NCBI RefSeq assembly: GCF_002631205.1
Contig: NZ_PDLO01000001.1
Location: forward strand, 372,001 to 436,000
Length of the DNA stretch: 64,000 nucleotides
From: Neolewinella marina
GTDB lineage: Bacteria > Bacteroidota > Bacteroidia > Chitinophagales > Saprospiraceae
Direction: 5' to 3'
Part shown: in pieces, positions 1 through 8,453 of the stretch
How the letters are laid out: each line of letters begins with the position of its first letter
Position numbering within the stretch: the stretch's first letter is position 1
Position numbers and translations under genes: made by a program
The notes under the pieces: generated by a model
What the model saw: only the letters and a program-made list of their open reading frames with translations
Told to the model about the DNA's origin: nothing
Databases searched by the model: none

Positions 1-110
1 GCGCCTGGAAACGAAAGAACCGGGCTGGGCCCCCAAACCGATCCCGAACATCGCACTTCGGACCCTGTTCTATGCATACCAACACAGTGCATTACCCCAA
101 GCACGCTTTT

Positions 111-119
111 TATTTTTTG
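111..119 (+). promoter_or_regulatory. possible -7 promoter box of the fasciclin gene
   Basis: A TATTTTTTG stretch lies 16 nt before the ATG at 136 and resembles the Bacteroidota -7 box TAnnTTTG. No clear -33 TTG is seen at the expected distance, so this is tentative. Confidence 0.3.
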
Positions 120-135
120 ACAAAAAACCTTCAAG

Positions 136-1476
136 ATGAAATCACTAATTTCCAGCGTACTGGCGCTGCTTATGGTGCTGGCCTTCACGCCCGCCAACCT
201 GAGCGCCCAGACGACTCCCGAACAAACGGATATGGGTGAATCGGCCGAGATGACCGAGAACACCGTAGCCGCCCTCGTTACCGAAAACCAGGACCTCAGC
301 ACCCTGCTGGCCGCCATTGAGGCCGCCGAACTGACCTCCGCCCTGAGTGGTGAAGGAACCTTGACCGTTTTCGCCCCCACTAACGCCGCTTTTGAGCAAC
401 TGCCCGCCGGTGTACTCGAAGCCCTGCTTCGCCCTGAAAACAAGGACGCACTGGTCAACATCCTGAAATTCCACGTCGCCAGCAACCAGATGGCCTCCAC
501 CGACATCATGGACGGTATTGAAGGTTCCGCTGACGCGAGCCTCTCCGCCACCACCATGAACGGTGACCTTACCGTTACCTCCGAAGGAGGATCTGTCGTC
601 ATCAAGGACGCTACCGGCAACACCGCCACCGTACAGCAAGCTGACATCATGGCCAGCAACGGCGTCGTTCACATTATCGACCACGTACTGGTACCCGCCA
701 ACGTAGACGTGATGGCCCTGGCCGGTAACAGTGCCATGGGAATGGTGCAGGACCAGCAGGACGCCATGCGTTCCGACATGGGCGAAATGAAGGAGGACAT
801 GCAGGCCAAGAAGGACGCCATGGCTTCTGACATGAACAACATGAAAGAGGAAATGAAAGCTCACAAGGACGAAATGGCCGCCGACATGAAAGAAATGAAG
901 GAGGACATGAAAGCCAACAATGACGAAATGGCCGCCGATATGCGGGACCGCAAGCCCGACTACAACAGCGGCGTTACCACCTCCGCCAACACCCGCGTTA
1001 CCGCCAATACCGGTAGCATGGCCGACGGTACGATCGTCGACGTAGCTAAAGGCAACAACAATTTCAGCAGCCTCGTAAGCGCCCTGAAATCCGCCGAACT
1101 GGTGGACATCCTCAGCAGCAACGGTGAGTTCACCGTGTTTGCCCCCACCAACGATGCCTTTTCCGCCCTGCCCGACAGCGTTTCCTCTTCGTTGATGCAG
1201 GAGAGCAACAAGCAGCATCTGCAGCAGGTACTGACCTACCACGTTGTGGCTTCCAAGCTGACCGCCGCCGACCTGAAGAAGGCCATCGAGAAGAAGAAAG
1301 GGTTCTTCCGTATCCAGACCATGGGCGGAGGTAGCCTGATCGCTTCGGTCAACGCCGAAGGCAACGTGATTCTGACCGACGGCAACGGCGAGTTCGCCAC
1401 CATTACCGATACCGATATTGAAGCCAGCAACGGCCTCATTCACGTAATCGACGGAGTACTGACCCCCCGTCAGTAA
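136..1476 (+). CDS. secreted protein with two fasciclin (FAS1) domains joined by a Met/Lys-rich repeat helix
   Basis: The 446-residue product starts with a signal peptide (about residues 1-24, cut after LSAQ). It has a FAS1 domain at about 45-190 and a second at about 298-446. Each carries the family features: TVFAPTN near the start and the ASNGxxHxID motif at the end (NGVVHIID, NGLIHVID). FAS1 domains mediate adhesion or matrix interactions outside the cell. Between them, residues 211-264 form three tandem 18-residue repeats, each starting with Met (M211, M229, M247, with a fourth start at M265), rich in Met, Asp, Lys and Glu and predicted to be one long helix. No lipobox or T9SS tail is visible. 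A hairpin terminator follows directly, so this is a single-gene unit. Confidence 0.9.
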   Translation: MKSLISSVLALLMVLAFTPANLSAQTTPEQTDMGESAEMTENTVAALVTENQDLSTLLAAIEAAELTSALSGEGTLTVFAPTNAAFEQLPAGVLEALLRPENKDALVNILKFHVASNQMASTDIMDGIEGSADASLSATTMNGDLTVTSEGGSVVIKDATGNTATVQQADIMASNGVVHIIDHVLVPANVDVMALAGNSAMGMVQDQQDAMRSDMGEMKEDMQAKKDAMASDMNNMKEEMKAHKDEMAADMKEMKEDMKANNDEMAADMRDRKPDYNSGVTTSANTRVTANTGSMADGTIVDVAKGNNNFSSLVSALKSAELVDILSSNGEFTVFAPTNDAFSALPDSVSSSLMQESNKQHLQQVLTYHVVASKLTAADLKKAIEKKKGFFRIQTMGGGSLIASVNAEGNVILTDGNGEFATITDTDIEASNGLIHVIDGVLTPRQ

Positions 1477-1495
1477 CCCCTCCGACTACTTTGAG

Positions 1496-1530
1496 AAGTG
1501 GCGGTCATCCCCGGATGGCCGCCACTTTTT
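1496..1530 (+). terminator. intrinsic terminator after the fasciclin gene
   Basis: An inverted repeat (GTGGCGGTCAT ... ATGGCCGCCAC, one G-T pair) is followed by a TTTTT tail, 20 nt after the stop codon. From here to 1779 I see no gene, only moderately AT-rich spacer. Confidence 0.85.
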
Positions 1531-1779
1531 CATTTTTATCAGTCCCGGGACCAAACAATTGCACGGTCAAACACCATTATAGTAAAGTACTGGTCTATAA
1601 CAAGATACACGCGACCCGCCCCGGCGGCGGGACGATCTAAGGAACGGGCCTTTGCGCTTATTTTCGAGGGACTGCCTGCTTTGACTTTTTAGGCATGAGA
1701 GAGACGCCGTGAACATTTTCCGTCGCGCAGGAAGTTTTATCCCCGGAAAAATTGGGTGCGGGGGTTCCGTTCCGCTTTT

Positions 1780-1810
1780 TTGACCATTGCCCGCACTGCG
1801 CTTACCTTGG
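1780..1810 (+). promoter_or_regulatory. Bacteroidota-type promoter for the BNR-repeat gene
   Basis: TTG at 1780-1782 and TACCTTGG at 1803-1810 are separated by 20 nt, matching the Bacteroidota consensus spacing of about 19-21 nt. The box lies downstream of the most distal in-frame start (1787) and 21 nt before the ATG at 1832, which decides the start codon. Confidence 0.65.
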
Positions 1811-1831
1811 GGGATTCACAAAATCCGCCCA

Positions 1832-4714
1832 ATGCGCCCACGCCCACCACTATTACTCTGCCTTTTTTTACTGTTCCTTGGCACCTGCGTACGCGCCCAG
1901 ACCCCTACCCCGGCCGCGGAACGACAGGAAGGCTACGAGCAGCGCCTTACCCTGCAGGAAGGATCGCCCCTCGGCGGCCTGCCCTTCACCAACATCGGCC
2001 CCTCGATCATGAGCGGGCGGGTGACTGACCTGGCGGTGGATCCCCAGGACCCCACCCACTTCTACGTAGCCTACGCCAGCGGCGGCCTCTGGGAGACCCA
2101 CGACAACGGCAGCACCTTTGAGCCCCTCTTCCAGCAGGAGGCCGTGATGACCATCGGCGACATCGACGTTCACTGGCCCTCCGGAACCCTCTACGTGGGC
2201 ACGGGGGAAGTCAACAGCAGCCGCAGTTCCTACGCCGGCAATGGCGTCTACCGCTCGCGCGACGGGGGAAAGACCTGGACCCACCTGGGACTGGACGAGA
2301 GCCACCACATCGGTCGCGTGATCGTAGACCAGCAAAACCCCGATCGCCTGTGGGTAGCCGCCCTCGGTCACCTGTACGGCCCGAACCCCGAGCGGGGCGT
2401 CTATCTGACCCAAAACGGCGGACGCAGTTGGGAACACACCCTTTTCGTGAACGACAGCACCGGCGTGGTCGACCTGGTACGTGATCCGCGGAAACCGAAT
2501 CACCTCTTCGCCGCATCCTGGCAACGGGACCGCAAGGCCTGGGACTTCGTGGAAAGCGGTCCGGGCTCCGGCATCCACTTCAGCAAGGATGGGGGCAAGA
2601 CCTGGTCGTCCATCACTCCGGACGGTGCCGGCTTCCCCACCGGTCAGGGGGTAGGCCGCATCGGGCTGGCCGTGAGCTACGACCGCAACGGCCGCCGCCA
2701 CATCTACGCCAGCCTCGACAACTACTTCCTCCGCGAAGCGGAAGCCCCGGATTCTACCACTCTGACCAAGAACCAACTGCGCAACATGCCGAAGGAGGAT
2801 CTCCTGCGGCTGGAAACCTACCTGCTGGAGGATTTCCTGCGCAGCAATGGCTTCCCGCGGGAGCTGGACGCCAAAGCCGTGCGGGAAAAGGTTGAAAAGG
2901 GGGACCTGTCTCCCCTCCAGCTCGTGCAGTACCTGGAAGACGCCAACAGTACCCTTTTCGACACGCCGGTGAAGGGATTCGAGCTCTACCGAACCACCAC
3001 GGACGGCAAACGCTGGGAACGGACCCACGAAGACTACCTCGACGACGTTTACTATAGTTACGGTTACTACTTCGGCGCCCTGGCCGTGCACCCCGAAGAT
3101 CCCCAAACCGTCTACGCCATGGGCGTACCAATCATCAAATCCACCGACGGGGGTAAAACCTGGGCCGGAGCCAACGGCGACAACGTCCACGCCGACCACC
3201 ACGTGCTCTGGATCAACCCGAGCCAGCCCGACCACCTCATCAACGGCAACGACGGCGGCGTCAACATCAGCTACAACGGCGGTAAAACCTGGCTGAAGGC
3301 CAACGTACCGCCCGTGGGGCAGTACTACGCCGTGGCCGTCGACAACCACCCCGACGGCTACCGCGTCTACGGTGGCCTTCAGGACAACGGCACCTGGCGC
3401 GGACCTCACGACTACGAGGCGAGCACCGACTGGCACCAGGACGGCAAGTACCCCTACGAAGCCCTCTTCGGCGGCGATGGCATGCAGGTTGAGGTAGACC
3501 CCCGCGACAACGAGACGGCCTACGTTGGCTTCCAGTTCGGCAACTACTACCGCATCAACCCCAAGGCTGGTACCCGCACCTACATCACCCCCAAGCATGA
3601 GCTGGGGCAGCGCCCCTACCGCTGGAACTGGCAAACGCCCATTCTGATCAGCCCCCACCAGCCCGATATCTTCTACATGGGCTCCAACCACTTCCACCGC
3701 AGTTTTGACCGGGGGGACAACTTCACCACCCTGGGTCCCGACCTCACCCGCGGCGGGCGGGCCGGTGACGTGGTCTACGGAACGCTGACCACCATTGATG
3801 AGTCGCCCTTACGCTTCGGCCTTCTCTACGTGGGCAGCGACGACGGGCTGGTGCACCGCAGCATGGACGGCGGCCAGAACTGGGAACGGCTGAATGGATT
3901 CGCCGACAGCCTCTGGGTCGCCAGGGTGGATGCTTCCCACGCCGACGAAGCCGTGGTCTACCTGGGCCTCAATGGCTACCGTGACGACAACTTCAACAGC
4001 TACGTGTACCGCAGCACGGACTACGGCAACAACTGGACCCGCATCGGCACCGACCTGCCCGCGGAACCCGTTAACGTCATCAAGGAAGACCCCCTGAATC
4101 CCGCCCTGCTGTACGTCGGCACCGACCACGGCCTTTACGTCAGTATGGACACCGGACAGACCTTCACCGCCGCTCCCCACCTCCCGGCGGTTGCCGTCCA
4201 CGACGTCGTCGTACAAACCCAGGCCAAGGACCTCATCGTCGGCACCCACGGTCGCAGCCTCTACCGCGGCAGCGTGGCCCTGCTGCAGCAGATCGCCGGT
4301 CAGGCCTCCCCCACCCTCACCCTGGCGGCGGTGGAAGACCAGCGCTACTCTCCCCGCTACGGCTCCGCCAGCTGGTTCACCGACGACACCACGCCAGAAG
4401 TAAACCTGCAGGTGTACAGTCCGGGCGCGGACGCGGGTGCCACGATCACCATTAAAGCCAAGGATGGCCTGGTGTTAACCCGCAAGTCCGTTACCCTGGA
4501 TCGGGGCTTCAACAGACTGACTTACGACCTCAGCTTTGACGCTGACCGCGCCTCCGACCTGGAGGACATGCTAAATGCCGACCGCAAGGAAGAGCAGAAG
4601 CCCGCCCAGGTAAAAGCCGCGGACAACGGCGTGTACTACCTCCGACCGGGCAGCTACACCCTCGTCGTGGAAGCCAACGGGGAAACGGCGGAGACGCCCC
4701 TCACCGTGAAGTAA
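1832..4714 (+). CDS. secreted BNR / VPS10-sortilin-type beta-propeller protein
   Basis: The product is 960 residues from ATG 1832, chosen because it begins a clean signal peptide (MRPRPPLLLCLFLLFLGTCVRAQ) and because a promoter lies just upstream. The body is built from many Asp-box/BNR repeats: RDGGKTW, QNGGRSW, KDGGKTW, TDGGKTW, NGGKTW, MDGGQNW and TDYGNNW. This is the pattern of the sortilin-like propellers often annotated as 'glycosyl hydrolase' in Bacteroidota, although no glycosidase catalytic residues can be assigned. A beta-rich C-terminal domain (about 850-960) ends in PLTVK and lacks a clear T9SS sorting tail. It is probably periplasmic or surface-exposed. The substrate is unknown. 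Confidence 0.85.
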   Translation: MRPRPPLLLCLFLLFLGTCVRAQTPTPAAERQEGYEQRLTLQEGSPLGGLPFTNIGPSIMSGRVTDLAVDPQDPTHFYVAYASGGLWETHDNGSTFEPLFQQEAVMTIGDIDVHWPSGTLYVGTGEVNSSRSSYAGNGVYRSRDGGKTWTHLGLDESHHIGRVIVDQQNPDRLWVAALGHLYGPNPERGVYLTQNGGRSWEHTLFVNDSTGVVDLVRDPRKPNHLFAASWQRDRKAWDFVESGPGSGIHFSKDGGKTWSSITPDGAGFPTGQGVGRIGLAVSYDRNGRRHIYASLDNYFLREAEAPDSTTLTKNQLRNMPKEDLLRLETYLLEDFLRSNGFPRELDAKAVREKVEKGDLSPLQLVQYLEDANSTLFDTPVKGFELYRTTTDGKRWERTHEDYLDDVYYSYGYYFGALAVHPEDPQTVYAMGVPIIKSTDGGKTWAGANGDNVHADHHVLWINPSQPDHLINGNDGGVNISYNGGKTWLKANVPPVGQYYAVAVDNHPDGYRVYGGLQDNGTWRGPHDYEASTDWHQDGKYPYEALFGGDGMQVEVDPRDNETAYVGFQFGNYYRINPKAGTRTYITPKHELGQRPYRWNWQTPILISPHQPDIFYMGSNHFHRSFDRGDNFTTLGPDLTRGGRAGDVVYGTLTTIDESPLRFGLLYVGSDDGLVHRSMDGGQNWERLNGFADSLWVARVDASHADEAVVYLGLNGYRDDNFNSYVYRSTDYGNNWTRIGTDLPAEPVNVIKEDPLNPALLYVGTDHGLYVSMDTGQTFTAAPHLPAVAVHDVVVQTQAKDLIVGTHGRSLYRGSVALLQQIAGQASPTLTLAAVEDQRYSPRYGSASWFTDDTTPEVNLQVYSPGADAGATITIKAKDGLVLTRKSVTLDRGFNRLTYDLSFDADRASDLEDMLNADRKEEQKPAQVKAADNGVYYLRPGSYTLVVEANGETAETPLTVK

Positions 4715-4738
4715 CCACGCCATGGCCACCAAAGAAAA

Positions 4739-4765
4739 CAGCCCCCACGGAGTCCGTGGGGGCTG
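4739..4765. terminator. bidirectional terminator between convergent genes
   Basis: A perfect 12-bp stem, CAGCCCCCACGG / CCGTGGGGGCTG, with a 3-nt loop sits between the stops of two convergent genes. The T-rich run is better on the minus strand (TTTTC) than on the plus strand (TTTC). Confidence 0.8.
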
Positions 4766-4786
4766 TTTCACTTTCCGGAAACTAGG

Positions 4787-5959
4787 TCAGGGTTTCAGGA
4801 TGACCTTTATGCAGCCGTCCTCCTTGTCCCGGAATTTCTTGTACATCTCCGGCGCGTTTTCCAGGGGCTCGGTGTGGGTGATCAGGAAACTCGGGTCGAT
4901 TTCTCCGCGCTGAATTTTGTTGAGCAGGGGTTGCATATAGCGCTGTACGTGGGTTTGCCCCATCTTGAACGTCAGTCCCTTGTTCATGGCCGGCCCCATA
5001 GGGATGGTGGCCATTGATCCGTAGACGCCCGGGATGGACAGGGTACCGCCCTTGCGACAGGCCATGATGGCCTGCTGCAGGACGTAGGGGCGGTCGGATT
5101 GCAGGTGGGCCGTCTGCTTGAGGCTGTCGGCCGCCGCGGTGACCATGTTGCTGGCGTGGGACTCCGCGCCTACGGCATCGATGCAGCGGTCGGGGCCCCG
5201 TCCGCCCGTCATTTCATTGAGGAGTTCCACCACGTCGTCCACTTCCGAAAAGTCGATGGTCTCCACCTTGCAGTGATCGCGGGCCATCTGCAGCCGCTCG
5301 GGCACCTGGTCGATGGCGATCACGCGGCCGGCCCCCATCATCCACGCGCTCTTCATAGTGAACAGCCCCACGGGCCCACAGCCCCAGATGGCTACCGTAT
5401 CCCCCTTTTCGATCTGGGCGTGCTCGGCGGCCATGTAGCCGGTGGGGAAAATGTCGGAGAGGAACAGCACCTTTTCGTCCGGCAGGTCACTTTCAATCTT
5501 GATGGTGCCCAAATCGGCGTAGGGTACCCTCAGGTATTCGGCCTGACCGCCGGGGATGCCCCCCAGCAGGTGGGAATAGCCATACACCCCGGCCGGGGAA
5601 TGGCCCATGGCCTTGATGGCGTTCTCCGGCTTGGGATTCGAGTTGTCGCACATCGAATACAGTTCCTGTTCGCAGAACCAGCAGTGGCCACAGGAGATGG
5701 TAAAGGACACCACCACGCGGTCTCCCTTCTTGATGTTCTTGACGGCCGACCCGACTTCCTCCACGATCCCCATCGGTTCGTGGCCGATGATGTCACCGGC
5801 CTTCATCATGGCAATGAAGCCGTCAAAGAGGTGGAGGTCCGAGCCGCAGATGGCGGTAGAGGTGACGCGGATGATGGCGTCGGTGGGCTGCTCGATACGG
5901 GGGTCCGGGTGGGTGTCAACGCGCACGTCACCCTGCCCGTGATAGGTCAATGCTCTCAT
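4787..5959 (-). CDS. zinc-dependent alcohol dehydrogenase (formaldehyde dehydrogenase-like MDR family)
   Basis: This 390-residue medium-chain dehydrogenase has the catalytic zinc ligands C38 and H60-E61 and the structural zinc cysteines C90, C93, C96 and C104. A Rossmann motif WGCGPVGLF lies at about residue 195. Length and the insertion after [15 protein letters not shown] resemble the glutathione-independent formaldehyde dehydrogenase / threonine dehydrogenase-like branch. It would oxidise an alcohol or aldehyde hydrate with NAD(P). It stands alone, convergent with the propeller gene. The true substrate cannot be told from sequence. Confidence 0.9.
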   Translation of the reverse strand: MRALTYHGQGDVRVDTHPDPRIEQPTDAIIRVTSTAICGSDLHLFDGFIAMMKAGDIIGHEPMGIVEEVGSAVKNIKKGDRVVVSFTISCGHCWFCEQELYSMCDNSNPKPENAIKAMGHSPAGVYGYSHLLGGIPGGQAEYLRVPYADLGTIKIESDLPDEKVLFLSDIFPTGYMAAEHAQIEKGDTVAIWGCGPVGLFTMKSAWMMGAGRVIAIDQVPERLQMARDHCKVETIDFSEVDDVVELLNEMTGGRGPDRCIDAVGAESHASNMVTAAADSLKQTAHLQSDRPYVLQQAIMACRKGGTLSIPGVYGSMATIPMGPAMNKGLTFKMGQTHVQRYMQPLLNKIQRGEIDPSFLITHTEPLENAPEMYKKFRDKEDGCIKVILKP

Positions 5960-6067
5960 TGGGTAAGTTTCCTACTAAAGCACCGCGATCCCTCCACTGG
6001 TTCGGCTGCAAGCCTTGTTAGCAAAACTATACTTGGCTACAACCCCACACCCCAAAACTACTGCTGC

Positions 6068-8452
6068 CTAGAAAGGATAGCCGAAGGCCACTACCAGCCG
6101 CAGACTGCGGTCGACGGGATCGCCCACGAACTCCTGGGGGATTTGGAATTCCGCCACCGTATCCTCGTAAGGAACCTGGAAGGGCTTGGCCAGGTCAAGC
6201 CGGAAGATGAGGAAGGTCAGGTCGAAACGGAACCCGATGCCGTAGTTCATGGCCAGCTCCTTCAGGAAAGCTTCCTGACGGAAATCGGTGTCCAGGGGTT
6301 CAGCCTCCGTTTTGTAAGTCCAAATGTTTCCCGCATCCACGAAGGCGGCCAATTCGATCAGTGGAGTGACGCGGTGGCGGTACTCCAGGCTGGTTTCCAG
6401 GAGCAGGTTGCCGTAGCCCCCCAGGGTCAGCAGGTTGTTGTTCTTCGGGGCGGTGCGGCCCGGCCCCAGCTGGCGGGGCGCGAAACCCCTCAGGCTGTTC
6501 GGCCCGCCGATGGTGTAGAGGTCGAAGTAGGGTACGATGGCCCGGTCGGAGATCGGGTACGCCACGCCCCCGTGCAACCGCATGGCCAGTTGTGAATTCG
6601 GCGTGAGGTAGTGATAGTAGCGCAGGTCCGACTCCACCTGAGGATAGAGGCTCTGGATGGGGTCTCCCCGCAGCAGGTCTTCGCCCAGGGGGAAGATGTT
6701 GTTCAGGTTCATGGACAGGTACTGCCGCCAGAAGAAGTTGTGGCGGTCCTCGCCGTCAAGGCGGGTATCGTAGGTGAAGGTGTAGTTCGGTGAGAACACG
6801 ATCATCCGGTCAAAGCGGCTGGCCGAGGTAGCCCCGCTGTTGTCGGTGCTGTTGAGGCCCAGGTTGTTGGCCAGGCGAAGCACTCCCTCATTGCTCACCA
6901 CGGGGTCCTGGAGACGGACCGACAGGGGGTATAGCACATGGGTCTTCTTGATGCGGCGCTGCCAGGTATAGCCGTACTGGGCGCGAATCTGCAGGAGGCT
7001 AACGCTCTCCGAGGCTTCGGGGTCGGCCTCCACCAGTTGCTGGAGGTCAAAAAGGTTGAAATCCGCGATCTCCTGGGAGAATCTACCGAGCATCAGCTGG
7101 AGTCGTTCCATCTTGGCGCCGAGGGAGATGATGGTGCCGCTGGTCATAACGCGGGGCAGCAGTTTGCGGCGTTTGGGCAGCCACAGCCGGGGCACGTTCA
7201 GCGTGGCCGACAGTCCGTAAATCCCGGAGCGGGGAACGCGGATGTCCTCGGTATTGCCGAGGAAGACGACGTAGCTGAAGTCGCCCTCGATCTTGAGCAA
7301 CTCGGCGCCCCGGAGCAGGTTGCGGTTGGTATAGGCCAGGCGCACGTTTGGTCCGATGTAGCGGGCACTGTTGTAGGTGAGTCCGAATTCCCCCTCGATC
7401 CGCCGCCGGGGCAGGGGTTCCATGTAGGCGTTCAGGATCAGGGTAGAATCCGAGCCGGGCACCTCCTCGTAATCGAGGCTGATGTAGCGGAAGGTATTGT
7501 AACTGGCCAGGCGGCGCAGCGTCTTGCGGTGGCGCTCGGGGTCGTACAGCAATCCTTCTTCCACCGCAAAGCCCTCATCCAGGATTTTCGGCCGCAGCGG
7601 ACAGTCGGCACAGCGGATCGTGAGGCCACCTTCCTGGTACACCGGCAGCCGGTCGCGCCGGGTGGAATCGGATAAGCCGATGTTCGGGTAAACATTGACG
7701 TCGACGATCCGCTGCGGCTTCAGGTGTTCCGCCGGCACGTCGCTTTTGAGCTTGGCCAGCATCTTCACCTGGCGGTCGCCCTGTACGGTATCCGCCAGGA
7801 AAAGGAAGTCATTGGCATTGGCGTAGAAGTAGCCCTCTTTCTTCAGCGCTTCCTGCCACCGCTGCCTTTCCGCCTTGATCACATCCAGGTCGTAGCGGTC
7901 GCCTGGCGTCAACAGGCTACCCTCCTCCATCCCGTCGAGCACCCGGGCTACGCTGGTATCGCTCCAATAACGCTGTACCGTATCCAGGGTATAGGGGGCT
8001 CCCACGGTTACGCGATAGTCAACCACGACCTCCCGCTTGTCGGCAATCGTATCGACGGTGAAACTGGCGTCGTGCTCAAAGTAGCCGTTATTGGCCGCGC
8101 GGTTCTGCAGCAGGTTGGTGAGTTCTTCCGCGACATTTTCGTCGTAGAAAATGGGTTCTTCCCCCTTGATCTCATCGGGATCATCGGCGTACTTCTCAGG
8201 CTTTTTCCGCTTCTTCTCCTCGAATTTGTAGTACCGCCAGATGTTACGATAACCGATCAGGGGAATTTTCTGGTTCGTGTTCTGGTTCAGGGTGGCGACC
8301 AGTTCGGTTTCCAGTTGGGTCACGTCGACGGTGTCGGGGGCCACCACTTCCACGGAAGCGCCGCGGTAGAGATATTCTCCGGGGGGCAGGAAGCGGGTCA
8401 CGTTGCAACCCGTTGCCGTAATGACGATCAGTAGGAGGACAAGTCGGCCCAT
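6068..8452 (-). CDS. tamL: TamL: lipoprotein form of the TamA outer-membrane assembly protein
   Basis: The start at 8452 gives a lipoprotein signal (MGRLVLLLIVITATGC, lipid Cys at 16), which a longer reading from 8557 would bury. The 794-residue product has N-terminal POTRA-like repeats (about 20-370) and a C-terminal BamA-family 16-strand barrel ending in the aromatic residue typical of outer-membrane proteins (AFGYPF). In Bacteroidota the TamA homologue is lipidated (TamL) and works with TamB in outer-membrane biogenesis. The upstream tamB stop lies 2 nt away, so the two genes are transcriptionally and probably translationally coupled. Confidence 0.9.
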   Translation of the reverse strand: MGRLVLLLIVITATGCNVTRFLPPGEYLYRGASVEVVAPDTVDVTQLETELVATLNQNTNQKIPLIGYRNIWRYYKFEEKKRKKPEKYADDPDEIKGEEPIFYDENVAEELTNLLQNRAANNGYFEHDASFTVDTIADKREVVVDYRVTVGAPYTLDTVQRYWSDTSVARVLDGMEEGSLLTPGDRYDLDVIKAERQRWQEALKKEGYFYANANDFLFLADTVQGDRQVKMLAKLKSDVPAEHLKPQRIVDVNVYPNIGLSDSTRRDRLPVYQEGGLTIRCADCPLRPKILDEGFAVEEGLLYDPERHRKTLRRLASYNTFRYISLDYEEVPGSDSTLILNAYMEPLPRRRIEGEFGLTYNSARYIGPNVRLAYTNRNLLRGAELLKIEGDFSYVVFLGNTEDIRVPRSGIYGLSATLNVPRLWLPKRRKLLPRVMTSGTIISLGAKMERLQLMLGRFSQEIADFNLFDLQQLVEADPEASESVSLLQIRAQYGYTWQRRIKKTHVLYPLSVRLQDPVVSNEGVLRLANNLGLNSTDNSGATSASRFDRMIVFSPNYTFTYDTRLDGEDRHNFFWRQYLSMNLNNIFPLGEDLLRGDPIQSLYPQVESDLRYYHYLTPNSQLAMRLHGGVAYPISDRAIVPYFDLYTIGGPNSLRGFAPRQLGPGRTAPKNNNLLTLGGYGNLLLETSLEYRHRVTPLIELAAFVDAGNIWTYKTEAEPLDTDFRQEAFLKELAMNYGIGFRFDLTFLIFRLDLAKPFQVPYEDTVAEFQIPQEFVGDPVDRSLRLVVAFGYPF

Positions 8453-8453
8453 C

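Noticed and set aside
1868-3697. 609-codon minus-strand frame opposite the propeller gene
   Set aside because: Antisense shadow of a GC-rich gene, no domain or signal, and the plus strand has a full signal peptide and Asp boxes.
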